A DNA stretch of 64,000 nucleotides from Cornus controversa. Taxonomy: Eukaryota > Streptophyta > Magnoliopsida > Cornales > Cornaceae. This document shows positions 1 to 12,600 of the stretch, one piece after another; position 1 is the stretch's first letter; the number at the start of each line of letters is the position of its first letter. A model generated the notes under the pieces. It was not told the DNA's origin and ran no database searches. It was given only the letters and a program-made list of their open reading frames with translations. The translations under genes and the position numbers were made by a program. Where the stretch lies: assembly GCA_026545225.1 (NCBI GenBank), contig CM048848.1, positions 45,342,806 to 45,406,805 on the forward strand. The letters run 5' to 3'.

Positions 1-690
1 TTTTTCCATTCCGCTTTATCTAGCAGATTTACTTTTTTCTGGTAACGGAACTTGATCAGTTTCTATTTCAAGTTAGATTAGGGGCTGTTTGAAGTGCTAA
101 CTACTTAACTACATTTCCTCTGTTTTTTGTGCGTGTGTGTTTTCCCAACTTGTTCTCTTTTAACAACTAAATTTTTTAATATCCAGTTACATTCTCAAAT
201 TGTATTCTATAAAAGAAAAAGAAAAATACATGACTATGTTGGTGTCCTAGTGGAAACAAACTTATAGTTAACTAGAATTGTGCTCAGTGAGATGTAAGTC
301 TAAGTAGAGTCAGATCCAAGTGCAGTATATATTTGGAAGTCTTTAAGATAAGAAATCAAATTGGAGTTCAATCTATTGTATTTTGATTTCTTTGAAAAAA
401 TAATTGAATCTATGTATTGTTTTATGATCCTATTATTTTCTTGAAAAAATGTCCATCTGGTGAATTCGATTTTTTTTGTTTATTAAACAATGCTGTTTGA
501 GTTTGATCAGTTTTATTTTTTTCCCATCTGCAATCTCTTCCTTGAGATATCTAGTTTATTAAATATACCAGTTTATCCATTTCTTGATTATGGTTCAACC
601 TTGGACACGACTTTCGTTAATACTGATGGTTAATTATGGTTTACTCTTAAGTGTTGCTTTCTATAAAAAATAACTGGTAACAACATGCAG
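1..690 (+). other. CNX2 intron upstream of the first visible exon
   Basis: No coding exon is recognisable here. The segment is T-rich and ends in a splice acceptor (CAG at 688-690) directly before the CNX2 coding sequence. The short first exon, which in this family encodes the start and an organelle-targeting leader, should lie before the window. Confidence 0.6.
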
Positions 691-3600
691 GTCAATTGTA
701 AAACAGGGTCATATTTTGGATCCGGACATAATTATCCTCAAGGTTTAATTAGTGGTCTTCTGGATGGATCCTTTTCCAAGATGTATGCAACTTCATGTGA
801 AAAGTTATCAGAAGATGCACCAAAAGATGATCCAGTTTCTGATATGTTGGTTGATTCATTTGGAAGGCTACACACTTACTTGAGAATCTCCTTGACAGAG
901 CGTTGTAATCTACGATGTCAGTATTGTATGCCAGCTGAGGGTGTGGAGCTAACTCCTAGTCCACAATTACTCTCACAGAATGAGATTGTTCATTTGGCGA
1001 ATCTATTCGTCAGCTCTGGGGTAAACAAAATTCGTTTGACTGGTGGAGAACCCACCATTAGGAAAGATATTGAAGAACTATGCTTACAGCTGTCTAACTT
1101 GAAAGGGCTGAAGACCCTGGCCATGACCACCAATGGAATAACTCTTGCAAGAAAGCTTCCGAAGTTAAAAGAATGTGGGCTTAGTTCCCTGAATATTAGC
1201 TTAGATACATTGGTCCCGGCAAAATTTGAATTTCTGACCAGGCGTAAAGGGCATGAAAGGGTAATCGAGTCAATTAATGCTGCTGTGGATCTCGGATACA
1301 ATCCTGTTAAAGTATGTTTTCTCTCGTCAACTTTTCCTTTATATGTTTCCGCTTCATAAAGTTTTGTTCTTTTTAGTTGCTCCTTTATAGATATATTATA
1401 TTCTTAACTCTTTTAGTTATGGGTTTCTGCTTAGTTTTTTCTTTATCAAGGTTTCCATGATTTGTGCCTGAAGTATATGTGCTGTATCCCATTCGCAGGT
1501 GAATTGTGTTGTCATGCGTGGATTCAATGATGATGAAATCTGTGATTTTGTGGAGTTGACACGTGACAAACCAATAAATATCCGGTTTATTGAGTTTATG
1601 CCTTTTGACGGAAATGTTTGGAATGTTAAGAAACTCGTACCCTATGCAGAAATGTTGGACAGAGTGGTAAGGTAGAACTCTGGCAGATGCTATTGGTTCC
1701 TGAATGCCCTTTCATACATATCCTAAATCATATTATTGCTTAACAGGTTCAACGGTTTCCAGGGCTAAAAAGACTTCAGGATCATCACTCAGATACAGCC
1801 AAGAATTTCAGGATAGAAGGGCATCATGGAGCAGTTTCTTTTATCACATCGATGACAGAGCATTTTTGTGCTGGTTGCAATAGGCTGCGACTTTTGGCTG
1901 ATGGGAGCTTTAAAGTTTGCTTATTTGGCCCTTCAGAGGTGAATTTTCTCCTCAAACTATTATACAGTTTGTACTTGCTTGCTATGTGGACTTTATTGTT
2001 AATTCATTTTTTATTTTTCTCAAATGTGAAACTTTATTTTCATGTAGTTATTTGCAGGTACCATCTTTATGTCATTCAACTAACTTATGCTGGTTATATC
2101 AGGCATGTCCTCGTTTGTTTTGTTTCAGCTTCACTTATATGCTGGCATACTATTTCCAAACATTTTTTGCCATAAAGCTAAGCTGTCCTTGTTCCTGTTG
2201 CAAACAAATGTCCTTTCTTTTTTGATAGCTTTGCCTGTTTAGATCGTACAATCAGTCAATCACATAATTTATTCATTTAATTGTTCTCACTGAATTTTAT
2301 GGCAGCATTGTTCTTCATCTTTTTTCCTCTTGGATGCTGTCAACATTAGGCATACCATCAATCTTCTCTATATCTTTCTTGTACTCTAATTTTTATATTA
2401 TGATCCGTCGAAACTAAAACAAGTTACTGAATTAAGTGGGAGGAGACAACCTGGAGACTGATAACATTCTTATTCTCAGTTTAATTAATATATCATTTCC
2501 TATATTTTGTCACATGCTGCAAATCCTCAAATTCCTTTGCTTATATAACATCCACTCATACTTTCTAGATAATTTTAATTTTCTTTGAAGAATAGCATGT
2601 ATCATGGGACAAAGTTATTAACTCCACATTGAGAAATTTCTGTTGTTTCAGTTCATACTGTTGACATAGGAAGAGTACAATAATGAAAGATGTATAATGG
2701 TTATTCTGAAGTTCTGAATTCAAAAATTAGCAAAAAGTTGGAAGTTCTGGCTATTGCGATGTTTTGGATTTAAAGTTTAGAAAATGGTTTAAAATTTCTC
2801 TGTTCCAGTCATGTTAGAGTCCTATTCATCACTTGATGTATACATGGATTTAAACAAAGTTTAGTATCTATATCCTTTAGCATTTTTCACCTTTTAGCTC
2901 AACACTCTTAAAAGGGTAAAGGTGAATTGAGACTTTATAATGGGTCCTGTTTCGGGATAGTAGTGCCTTGGAGCTCTTGCTTCTTCCACTAGCACGCTGG
3001 AATCAAATAACTGGAATTTCATTACATTTTTACATGCTACTAGGTGTTAATTTATGTGGAACTGTGCTACTTTTGTTATATGAGATTTACTAGAACTTGC
3101 AGCCTCTGTTAAATTCAAGCGTGAGTTGTTGAATAAAATGCCTTTCATCATGATTCTTATTAGAGTTCATTCTTTGCAGGTTAGCTTGAGGGATCCCCTT
3201 CGTTGTGGTGTTGATGATATTGAACTCAAGGAAATAATTGGGGCAGCGGTATGCATTGGAAATCCTTTCATGAATTTGTCCACATTTGTGTTTGCATCAT
3301 TTCAGTTTTATTTTAATCTTTTGGATGTTAGTGATGCTTTTTTAGAATTATCGGTTGCACTACGGTATAATGGAAGAGGTTGTGGTTTGGGTGACATTGG
3401 GCTATAACTTATATGTTCAAAGAATGGAACATATACCATCCCATATTGATGATCTTAAGCATACCTTCATCTTTTGTGCTTATCACCAACTTGTTGATTG
3501 CTTGTCATGTTTGCGGGGAGGGTGATTGGGATCCCTTTGAGCACCACTCTGAGATTTAGAATAAGCTATCATCTTTTCTCGTAAATATTTATACTTCTTG

Positions 3601-6600
3601 AATTTATCTCACGTGTTTGCCCCTTATGTATCCATTTGGGAGTTATTCACTTCCTTAGAAGCTTGATGCACCTCAATGGACTCACCCTGTTAGAAATTAG
3701 TTATGTATTGACAATTTTATACTCAAAACTCAGGTTGTAATGTGTATCAAAGTCCTGAGTGACTGAGTCCTGTGTTTATAACCACAAAAGAAGATGGAGA
3801 TGAAGCTCAACGAAGAACATGCCCCCAATCTCTAAAGGCTCAATCACATATCTCTAGGTTAAGGTAAGTTGAGACCATATAGACCAATTATGACCTAGAT
3901 TTGATATTTAGAGGGCTCAAAATTATGTTTTTAATCTTATTTGTCAAAATTAGGTTTTTTGATAAAATAATTTTGAAGAAAATAAATAACTAGGAAAAGA
4001 AAATTTCAAGAAAATAAATTTTCACAAAATAGTGAGCATCGATGAGATGGTCGATTGATTAAGATTTTTACAAAAAAATATTTTGAAATCCAAAATGCCT
4101 TGATCAATCGAAGCTTGTCCAATGGTGCTTGGTTGAACCCTGAGGAAACTCTCTCAAATCAAAATCCTAAAAGGATGTTATTTACTATACTACATGCCTA
4201 CATGGTTCTCCAATTGGGGTATCTTTCACAAGAACTTTCAATTCTTTACATATTATTGAGGTAATCTATATTTTTAGAGAGAGAGTTTTGAGAATCAGTC
4301 TAGGTTCTTTAAAGACTACCATACTCTGAAGGATAAGAAGTATGGACCGTATCAGATTCTGAAGAAAATCAATGATAATGCTTATATCATTAATCTTCTT
4401 GAATACATGACTATTTCTCCTACATTTAATGTTGCTGATTTGTTCGAGTATTTTCCACCGGATGAGGGGCGATCTTTCAGTAATAACTTGGGGATGAGTT
4501 CTTTTGAAGCAGGGGACACTGATCTAGAACTGGTTACCGAAGCTTACATGGCCTGTTTGGACCACCAAAAGGCCAAACGAGCATGTTGACACATTTTCTG
4601 GTGCAGTGCCAACGAAGCCGTTTTAACCCGAAAGACCCATACTTGATCGGAAACGGGCCAATGAACAATACTCATTGCTTTGCCATGATATAAGCCATTT
4701 TTCGGCCAAATTCCATTATCGAGGGCCTCAAAACTATGTTCTACTGTCCGCCTGTTAATTATTTCGGGATTTTTGTTCGTGGTCAAGACGGACTTGGATT
4801 GGGCTGAAATTTTATATTCAGTAGTTTTTAGTGATTAGGTTTCTTAGTTAATTTTTTCAGAATAATTAGAGAAAGTTGAATTTTTGGCTATTTTCTAGGT
4901 GATAGTTTCCTTTTATTTTAAGGTTTCCTTTGTTGTTAGGATTCTTTATGTTGTTAGGATTAGAATTTCTCTATTATAAATACATGTACTACAGCAAGCA
5001 GATCACACATTCAATTATCAATAATATTTGAGATTTTCTCTGTAAGTTGTATTTGTAATTACCCTAACTTTGTTGATTCAAAGTTGTTCTTGTTCGTCCG
5101 CAAAATTCATAGCTTCCGCTCCATCAATTCTTATCTCATCTTGAGGGGATCACCTTTAGTGAGATCAAGCTTGATGGATTTGGAAATGTTTTATAAGCAT
5201 TAATCTTAATACATGCCTGAGCATAGGAGAGTCTAGTCTTCAAAAGAGTGGTCTGGTCATGAAACAAAGGATTATTAACATAGTAAGGCATCCTTTGTCC
5301 AAAGTTCCATAGGAAAATTATAAATATTAAATCAAACTGGATTGGTAGAAAAGTTACATTCAGCTAAATGCACTCTTGGGAACCATTTTTTTATTACAAA
5401 ATGTTTTATCACCAAGTTGCTGATTGCCTATCGTGTTGGTGGGGAGGTGGGTTGGGATCCCTTGAGCCCCACTTTGAGATTTAGAATGCTATCTTTTCAT
5501 GCAAAAATTTATGCCTCTTGAATTATCTTTTGTGCTCGCCTCGTATGTCTCGATTTGGGTTCATTCACTTCCTTAAAAGCTTGATGCACCTCAATAGATT
5601 TACCCTTTTCCTTAGGGCGACAGGCAATAAACCTCAAAGGAAGAGAGAATAAAAATATTAGATAAGGATGCTACATTAGCATCCTCAAGTCTCTCTATTT
5701 TATGCTTTCCCTTCTTGTCACTTGGTTCCCTTTTCCTTTTTTTCATCACTTTCTCCCAAATCTTTAGGAGGCATATTTACCTTTACTCAATTATTTTTTG
5801 ACTGAGAAGTACACTTTGATGGGCAAGATTGGGAAGAGTGACCAAAAGTTATACAATCTAAACATGTTTTTGGCTTGCAAGGACCTTAACTCTCACCTCG
5901 AGGGGATTACCATGAGTGAGATCAAGCTTGAACGATTTTGGAATGTTTTATACGCATTAATCTTAATATACACCTGAGCATAGGAGAGTCTAGTCTTCAA
6001 ACAAGTGGGCTCTTCAAGAAACGAAGGATTGCCCACTATACTAGTGACAGAGTTAAGGCCATCATTTTTCCAAAGTTCGAAAGGAACATTATAAAAATCA
6101 ACTCAAAACGGGTTGGTACGAAAGTTAAATTTAGTTAAATGCACTCTTGGGAACCATTTTCTGGTCACAAAATGTTTATGACTAACTTGCTGATTGGTTG
6201 TCATGTCAGAGGGAAGGGGGTTGGGATCTCCTAGGGCCCTATCGTCTTTTCTCACAAAGATTTTAAACTTCTTGAATTTATGTTCTGTGATCGAACCACA
6301 TATCTCTGTTTGGAAGTCATTCACTTCCTTAGAGGCTTGATGCACCTCAATGGACTCGCCCTTTTCCTTAGGCTCAACAAGCAATAAACCTCAAAGGAAG
6401 AGATAAAGTCAAAAATATTAGATGAGGATGCTAGATTGGCATCCTCAGGCTTCTCCATTTTATGCTTTCCCTTTTCGTCACTTGGTTCTTTCCTTTTTTT
6501 TCCTTTTTCCTTTCTACCTCGCAAACCTTTGAAATGTTCTTAGGAGGCACATTTTCTTTCACTCAATTGTTGTTTGACCGAGAAGTACGGTTTGATGAAC

Positions 6601-9600
6601 AAGATTGGGAAGAGTGACAAAAAGCTTTACAATCTACACATTTTTGAAATTTGGCAAGGAACCTCAACTTTTATCTCGAGGGGATCACTATGAGTGAGAT
6701 CAAGCTTGAAGGATTTTGGAATGTTTTGTAAGCATTATTCCTAATACACGCCTGAGCACAGGAGAGTCTCATCTTTCAAACGAGTGGACTCGTCAAGAAA
6801 CAAAGGATTGCCCACTATACTTACAACATAGTTGAGGCGATCATTTGTTCAAAGTTCCAAAGGAAGCATTGTAAAAATTAAATCAAACCGGTGACGTAGT
6901 GGAAACGAAAGAAGAACTAATATAAATCCTTGAATCCACAATGAACTTTCAATAGAGGAAAAACTCAAACTTTAAAAATATTTATTCTAATCTCTTCCAC
7001 TCTTACAATCCTTGCCCTTAAATAGGCCAAATAAAAAATAAATAAAGAAACCATAAATCAAGCCTTAAAACATGGAAATGAAGAAACCACAAATAAAACA
7101 TGGAAATAAAGAAACCAAAAATCAAGCCTTAAAACATAGAAAGTTGACCCAAAGATGTTTGTCCCACATCAGTCCCCTCCACTCGGTCAAAACACATCCT
7201 TGAGTTAGGATATAGTGGCTCGTCTGGAGGATGATATTCAAACAGGCCAGCAACATTGAAAGTGGAGGAAATATTCATGTCGCTCGACAGCTCCACCACA
7301 TAGGCATTGTCGTTAATCTTCCGGGAGATACAAAACGGCCCATACTTTTTGTTTTTCAGCTTACAATAAGTGCCAACTAGGAACCTGTTCCTGCTTAAAT
7401 GAGCCATGACCAAGTCTCCAACCTCAAAAACTTTAACCCTCCGATGTTTGTTTGCAGCTTCCTTATACTTTGCATTAGCATGCTCCAAATTATGCATTAC
7501 TTCATCATGTATTTTCTGGACCCTCTCCTCTATGTTCTTGGCTCTAAGACTAAACCCGGGCAACTTTGGCAAAGGAACGAGATCCAAAGCATGCAGTGCG
7601 GATTTGCTGTACACAATCTCAAAAGGAGTTTTGCTAGTCGATCGGATCGGTTAACCATGCTGTTGTATGTAAACTCCATTTGAGGAAGAACTGCATCCCA
7701 TCCCACTGCTGGGGTCTATCTCCACACATGCAACGAATCAAATTACCCAAAATATGATTGGTGACTTTCGTTTGTCCATCGGTCTGGGGGTGTGCTGTGC
7801 TACTGTACTTCAAAGAGTTGTCAAACTTTCCCCACAAGGTTTTCCAAAAGTGGCTAATGAATTTCACATCACGGTCAGACACTGTTGACTTGGGTACCCC
7901 ATGCAAACGTACAATCTCCCTGAAGAAATGTTGGCAACATTAGACGTGTCATCAGTCTTCTTACAGGGATGAAGTGTGCCATTTTTGAGAACTTGTCAAC
8001 CACAACAAAAACAAAATCCAATCGGCGTTGAGTACGTGGCAGTCCCAACAAAAAATCCACGGACAGGTCCTCCCAAATATGCTTTGGCACTGGCACTGGT
8101 AGTGGTATGTAAAGACCTGTATTTTGTGCTTGTCCCTTAGCCATCATATGGTACACTTCATCACAAATCTTCTCACATCGCGCTTCAATTGCAGCTAAAA
8201 ATATCGTTCTTCTACCAAGGCAATGGTCTTCTCCTTACCTAAATGACCTCCCAAGCCTCCACTATGCAACTCTCCGATGATCTGCTCCCCGCTCCCGGAG
8301 AGATGTCCTCGGAATGCACAAATGGTTAGCTCGGAAGAGAGAATCGTCATAAACATGAAAATCTCCGGCCTCTAACTTCAATCGACACTTCTTTCAAATC
8401 TCCTGAAAGTCCTTGTCATCCTCATATTGTTCCTTTAAATAGTCAAATCCCACGATCTTAGCATGGAGAACAGTAAGCAAAGAAGCTCTCCTACTCAGGG
8501 TATCAACCATTTTATTCATCTGCTCCGATTTGTGACACAATGAAAAAGTAAACTTCTGCAGAAAAGTGATCCATCGAGCATGCATCCTGTTGATTGTGTT
8601 ATGGCTATTAACAAATTTTAAGGTTCGGTGATCCTTACCTAAATGACCTCCCAAGCCTCCACTATGCAACTCTCCGATGATCTGCTCCCCGCTCCCGGAG
8701 AGATGTCCTCGGAATGCACAAATGGTTAGCTCGGAAGAGAGAATCGTCATAAACATGAAAATCTCCGGCCTCTAACTTCAATCGACACTTCTTTCAAATC
8801 TCCTGAAAGTCCTTGTCATCCTCATATTGTTCCTTTAAATAGTCAAATCCCACGATCTTAGCATGGAGAACAGTAAGCAAAGAAGCTCTCCTACTCAGGG
8901 TATCAACCATTTTATTCATCTGCTCCGATTTGTGACACAATGAAAAAGTAAACTTCTGCAGAAAAGTGATCCATCGAGCATGCATCCTGTTGATTGTGTT
9001 ATGGCTATTAACAAATTTTAAGGTTCGGTGATCACTATAGAGTACAAACTCACGCTGGATAAGGTAATGTTCCCAATGCCGTAAGGCACGAAACACAGCA
9101 AAGAATTCCAGTTCATATGTAGTTCATTGCTTCCTCACCTCATTCATTTTCTCACTAAAATACTCTATTGGCCTTCCCTCTTGGGACAAAATAGCTCCAA
9201 TTCCCACAACTGAGGCGTTACATTCAACATCAAACAGTTTATCAAAATTTAGCAAGGCCAACACTGGTGCAGAACAAAGCTTTTCTTTTAACAAGGCAAA
9301 ACTAGCTTCTTGCTCCACTCCTCACTGAAACTACCCTTTTTTCATACAAGAAGTCACCGGAGCTGCTATTGTGCTGAAATTTTGAATGAACCTGTGATAG
9401 AACGTTGTAAGTCCATGGAAATTGTGCACTTTGGTCACGGTCTTAGGTTTGGGCCAATCTCGTATGGCTCGCACCATCTCTTCATCCACCTGAACTCCCT
9501 TCTCCGTCACAACAAAACCCAAAAACAACTATTGGTTCGTCATGAAACTGCATTTTTTCAGGTTTATATACAACTTGTGGACACGTAATGTTACCAAAAC

Positions 9601-12600
9601 CTCCTTCAAGTGCTCCATATGATCTGCCTTATTACAACTATAAACTAGAATACCATCTCCTCTTGCATGCTCTATTGTGTTCACTTGCCTTTGAAGACAC
9701 TCGTTGGACTTATGTCCTGTTTGGTTGCAGCGAAAACACTTAAGCATTCCTGGACGAGCGTATGGACCAGGTTCGGTCGGTTTTGTGGGGGCTAGGGAAC
9801 TGGGGGATCGCCCTGGGTTTTACTGGTGCTCACTCCTGCATCGCAAATGTTGGCTCGGGGCTGAAACTGGTTGGCTGATACAAACTTTCCTTTGTCTCCT
9901 GTTGGTCTTGTCTATGACACCTTAGTACTGGTTGGTGTTTGCTTTGTTGATTTTGTCATCTGCGCCTCCAATTTGGTAGCGATTTTAGTTGTCTCCGATA
10001 AGCTCCACATTGTGCGGAGACTAATTTGATCGCGAATCTCCGGTCGTAGTCCTTCAACGAATTTGGCGATCTGCTGACCCTCTGTCTCTGTCAAATTGTT
10101 CCTCGCGTTCAGCCTATAAAACTCCTCCGTATAATCATTGACTGATCACGTTCCCTGCTGACAATTCAGATATTGTTGGTACAATATCTGTTCATAATCC
10201 GGAGGCAGGAATCTGACTTGTAGAAGTCTCTTCATTTTCAGCCATGTCTTAACAGGCTGTTTTCCTTGGCGCCTCCTGTTACATTGCATCTGCTCCCACC
10301 AAGCTGATGCTCCTCCCTTTAGTTTGTAGGCCACCAACTTTACTTGTCTCCCTTCCAGAATGCTCATGATGTCGAAGAAATTTTCCACCGTACTGATCCA
10401 ATCAAGAAAATCCTCAATATGAAGATGTCCATTGAAATTTGGAATATCAATTTTCATCTTATATTCAGGAGTTTCCTGATCCCTATAGTGACGGTGACGT
10501 GGCCTACCATTTATGATCTCCTCCTCAAACTCGTATGAGTCTGAATCTACATGACCTCCACCCATGATTAGGCAACCATGAGCAACCTCACAGACTTGAC
10601 CCCTACCAGGGTTTTGATTCACATTGCCGCCAAGAGCAAGGGTGGCAAGTGTCCGCTGCACCTCTCGCATCATCCCTTCCAAACGTTGAACGGTCTGATG
10701 CATCTCGTTCACTCGTCGTTCTTGAACTTGCACCACTGCCCAAAGGGCCTGCACTCCACGATCTACGTCGTTGGAGTGGTTGCTTACGGTTTCGTTGTTT
10801 GCCATCAAGCCAGGCGAAATCAAATCTGATACCAACTGACGAAGCGAAAACGAAAGAAGAACCAATATAAATCCTTGAATCCACAAGGAACTCTCAATAG
10901 AGGGAAAACTCAAACTGTAAAAATATTAATTCTGATCTCCTCCACTCTTACAATCCTTGCCCTTAAATAGGCCAAATAAAAAATAAATAAATAAACCATA
11001 AATCAAGCCTTAAAAACATGGAAATAAAGAAACCATAAATCAAGCCTTAAAACATAGAAAGTTGACCCAAAGACGTTTGTCCCACATCAACCGGATTGGT
11101 AGAGAAGTTAGATTTAGCTAAATGCGCTCTTGGGACAAAATGTTTTATCACCAACTTGCTGATTGCATGTCACATCTGATTGGGTCTTTGGGTCGGTCGG
11201 GCTGTCAGGTCAGAATTTGAGTTGGAGAAGAGCCGATCATTGTTTGCACAGAACTGTTTTCAGGTTGTGTAGAAGAGTTAATGCCACGTGTGGTTCCCTA
11301 GCATCCTAAACGTTGGCTGAAGAGGCAAGGAGAAGAACTGCATCATCAAATTTGGGGTAAGATCCCTTACATCTGCCCCTACCAGAGTCACTTTCTGCCC
11401 GTATTTCTGTTGCAATTGCTGGCTTTTTTTGCCATGTGGATGATGCTGATTCTCCGGTACACCGCACATGCAACCAAAAATTCTCACGAAACATTTGATT
11501 TGGCATTCCTGCTAGGTCTACAGCAAAGGGACGCGCCTGTACCAGATCATGACTCTCATTTGCCTTTGCAGGATCACTGGAAACTGCCATTGACAGCTCG
11601 TCGAGCTTCACCAAATTTTGGGAACCTCCAATTTTGAGGCAGTTTCCCGTGTTTTTAACACTATATAGGTTGCCAATCACAGAAAGGGATGAACTATCCA
11701 GGATTTTAACTTCAGGACACTGGTGCTCACCTGAAGGCTAAAACCACCCAGACACCCACCATTGATGGCCATTGCATCTCCATCAGAGCTCGGATTTCAT
11801 CTGTCAGAGGCATAGTTTCTTCTCCATTCAGGTAGTTAACACCATAGTCAGAGTAATACCCATCATAACCTTCACCAGATCTATTAAAGCCACTGACATC
11901 TTCACTGAAATATTGGGCTTCAGCTGCAGCTGAAGCACTCTCTGTTGCTCGGATATATTCCTGCTTCTCCTTCAGTTCTTGTTATGTTGTGGCCCGAATT
12001 TTGTCTCGGAACGCAACCCGGTTTTGACTCAAAAATTTTATGACTTGTTTTTCGCTTGCGGGTTTTGGACCCTGATCAGGACTCTCTTGTAGCCCGTTGT
12101 ATAAGAGCATCTAGGGTTTGGAGTGGGATGAAGAGAGAAAACACTGTAACCAACAGAAAGAGGGTGAGAGAGCAAGAGCTAAGATTTGGAGTCGAAACTT
12201 GTAATCTCTTGATTATCGCATAGTGAAAGCTTTCGCCGGATCTTCGCCGAGACAAATCGCCAAACCACGTAAATTCTTATGTTCTGTGTGGTGCTTGTTT
12301 CATTTTCTGTCGTGTTTTGTGATTGCGCTTGGTTCGTGGTTGTTTGTCGTAACACTTGTCACATACTTGCATTTTCTTCCATAAGTCCTGCGTCAAGTCA
12401 TTCCAGAATTTCATCAATCTTGATTGTGTGAAGATCTCTTTCAGTATATCCTTCATCATTGCTGGTGCGCAACTTTCCAGGCAAAAGTCTGACTGGATAG
12501 GCAATGGGCATAATTTATGCCAGATATTCTTTTTCTTCTTTGATAGGGCCCAGAAAGTTGGTTGCTATTTGATACTAAAACATTTCTTGGTTCCTCTTTC

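Larger units (their letters stand above)
6892..11089 (-). mobile_element. Ty3/gypsy LTR retrotransposon, internally deleted, 4.2 kb
   Basis: The element has TG...CA termini and is flanked by the 5-bp target-site duplication ACCGG (6,887-6,891 and 11,090-11,094). It reads on the minus strand: 5' LTR at 10,837-11,089, a primer-binding site matching initiator-Met tRNA, gag, part of reverse transcriptase, RNase H, integrase, a purine-rich tract (about 7,172-7,185) and the 3' LTR at 6,892-7,171. Protease and the N-terminal part of reverse transcriptase are deleted and several stops interrupt the frame, so it cannot act autonomously. It is inserted in a DUF4283-type repeat within CNX2 intron 4, antisense to CNX2. 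Confidence 0.92.

Noticed and set aside
990-1301. Minus-strand ORF of 103 codons
   Set aside because: Antisense to a CNX2 exon; its openness follows from the codons of the real gene.
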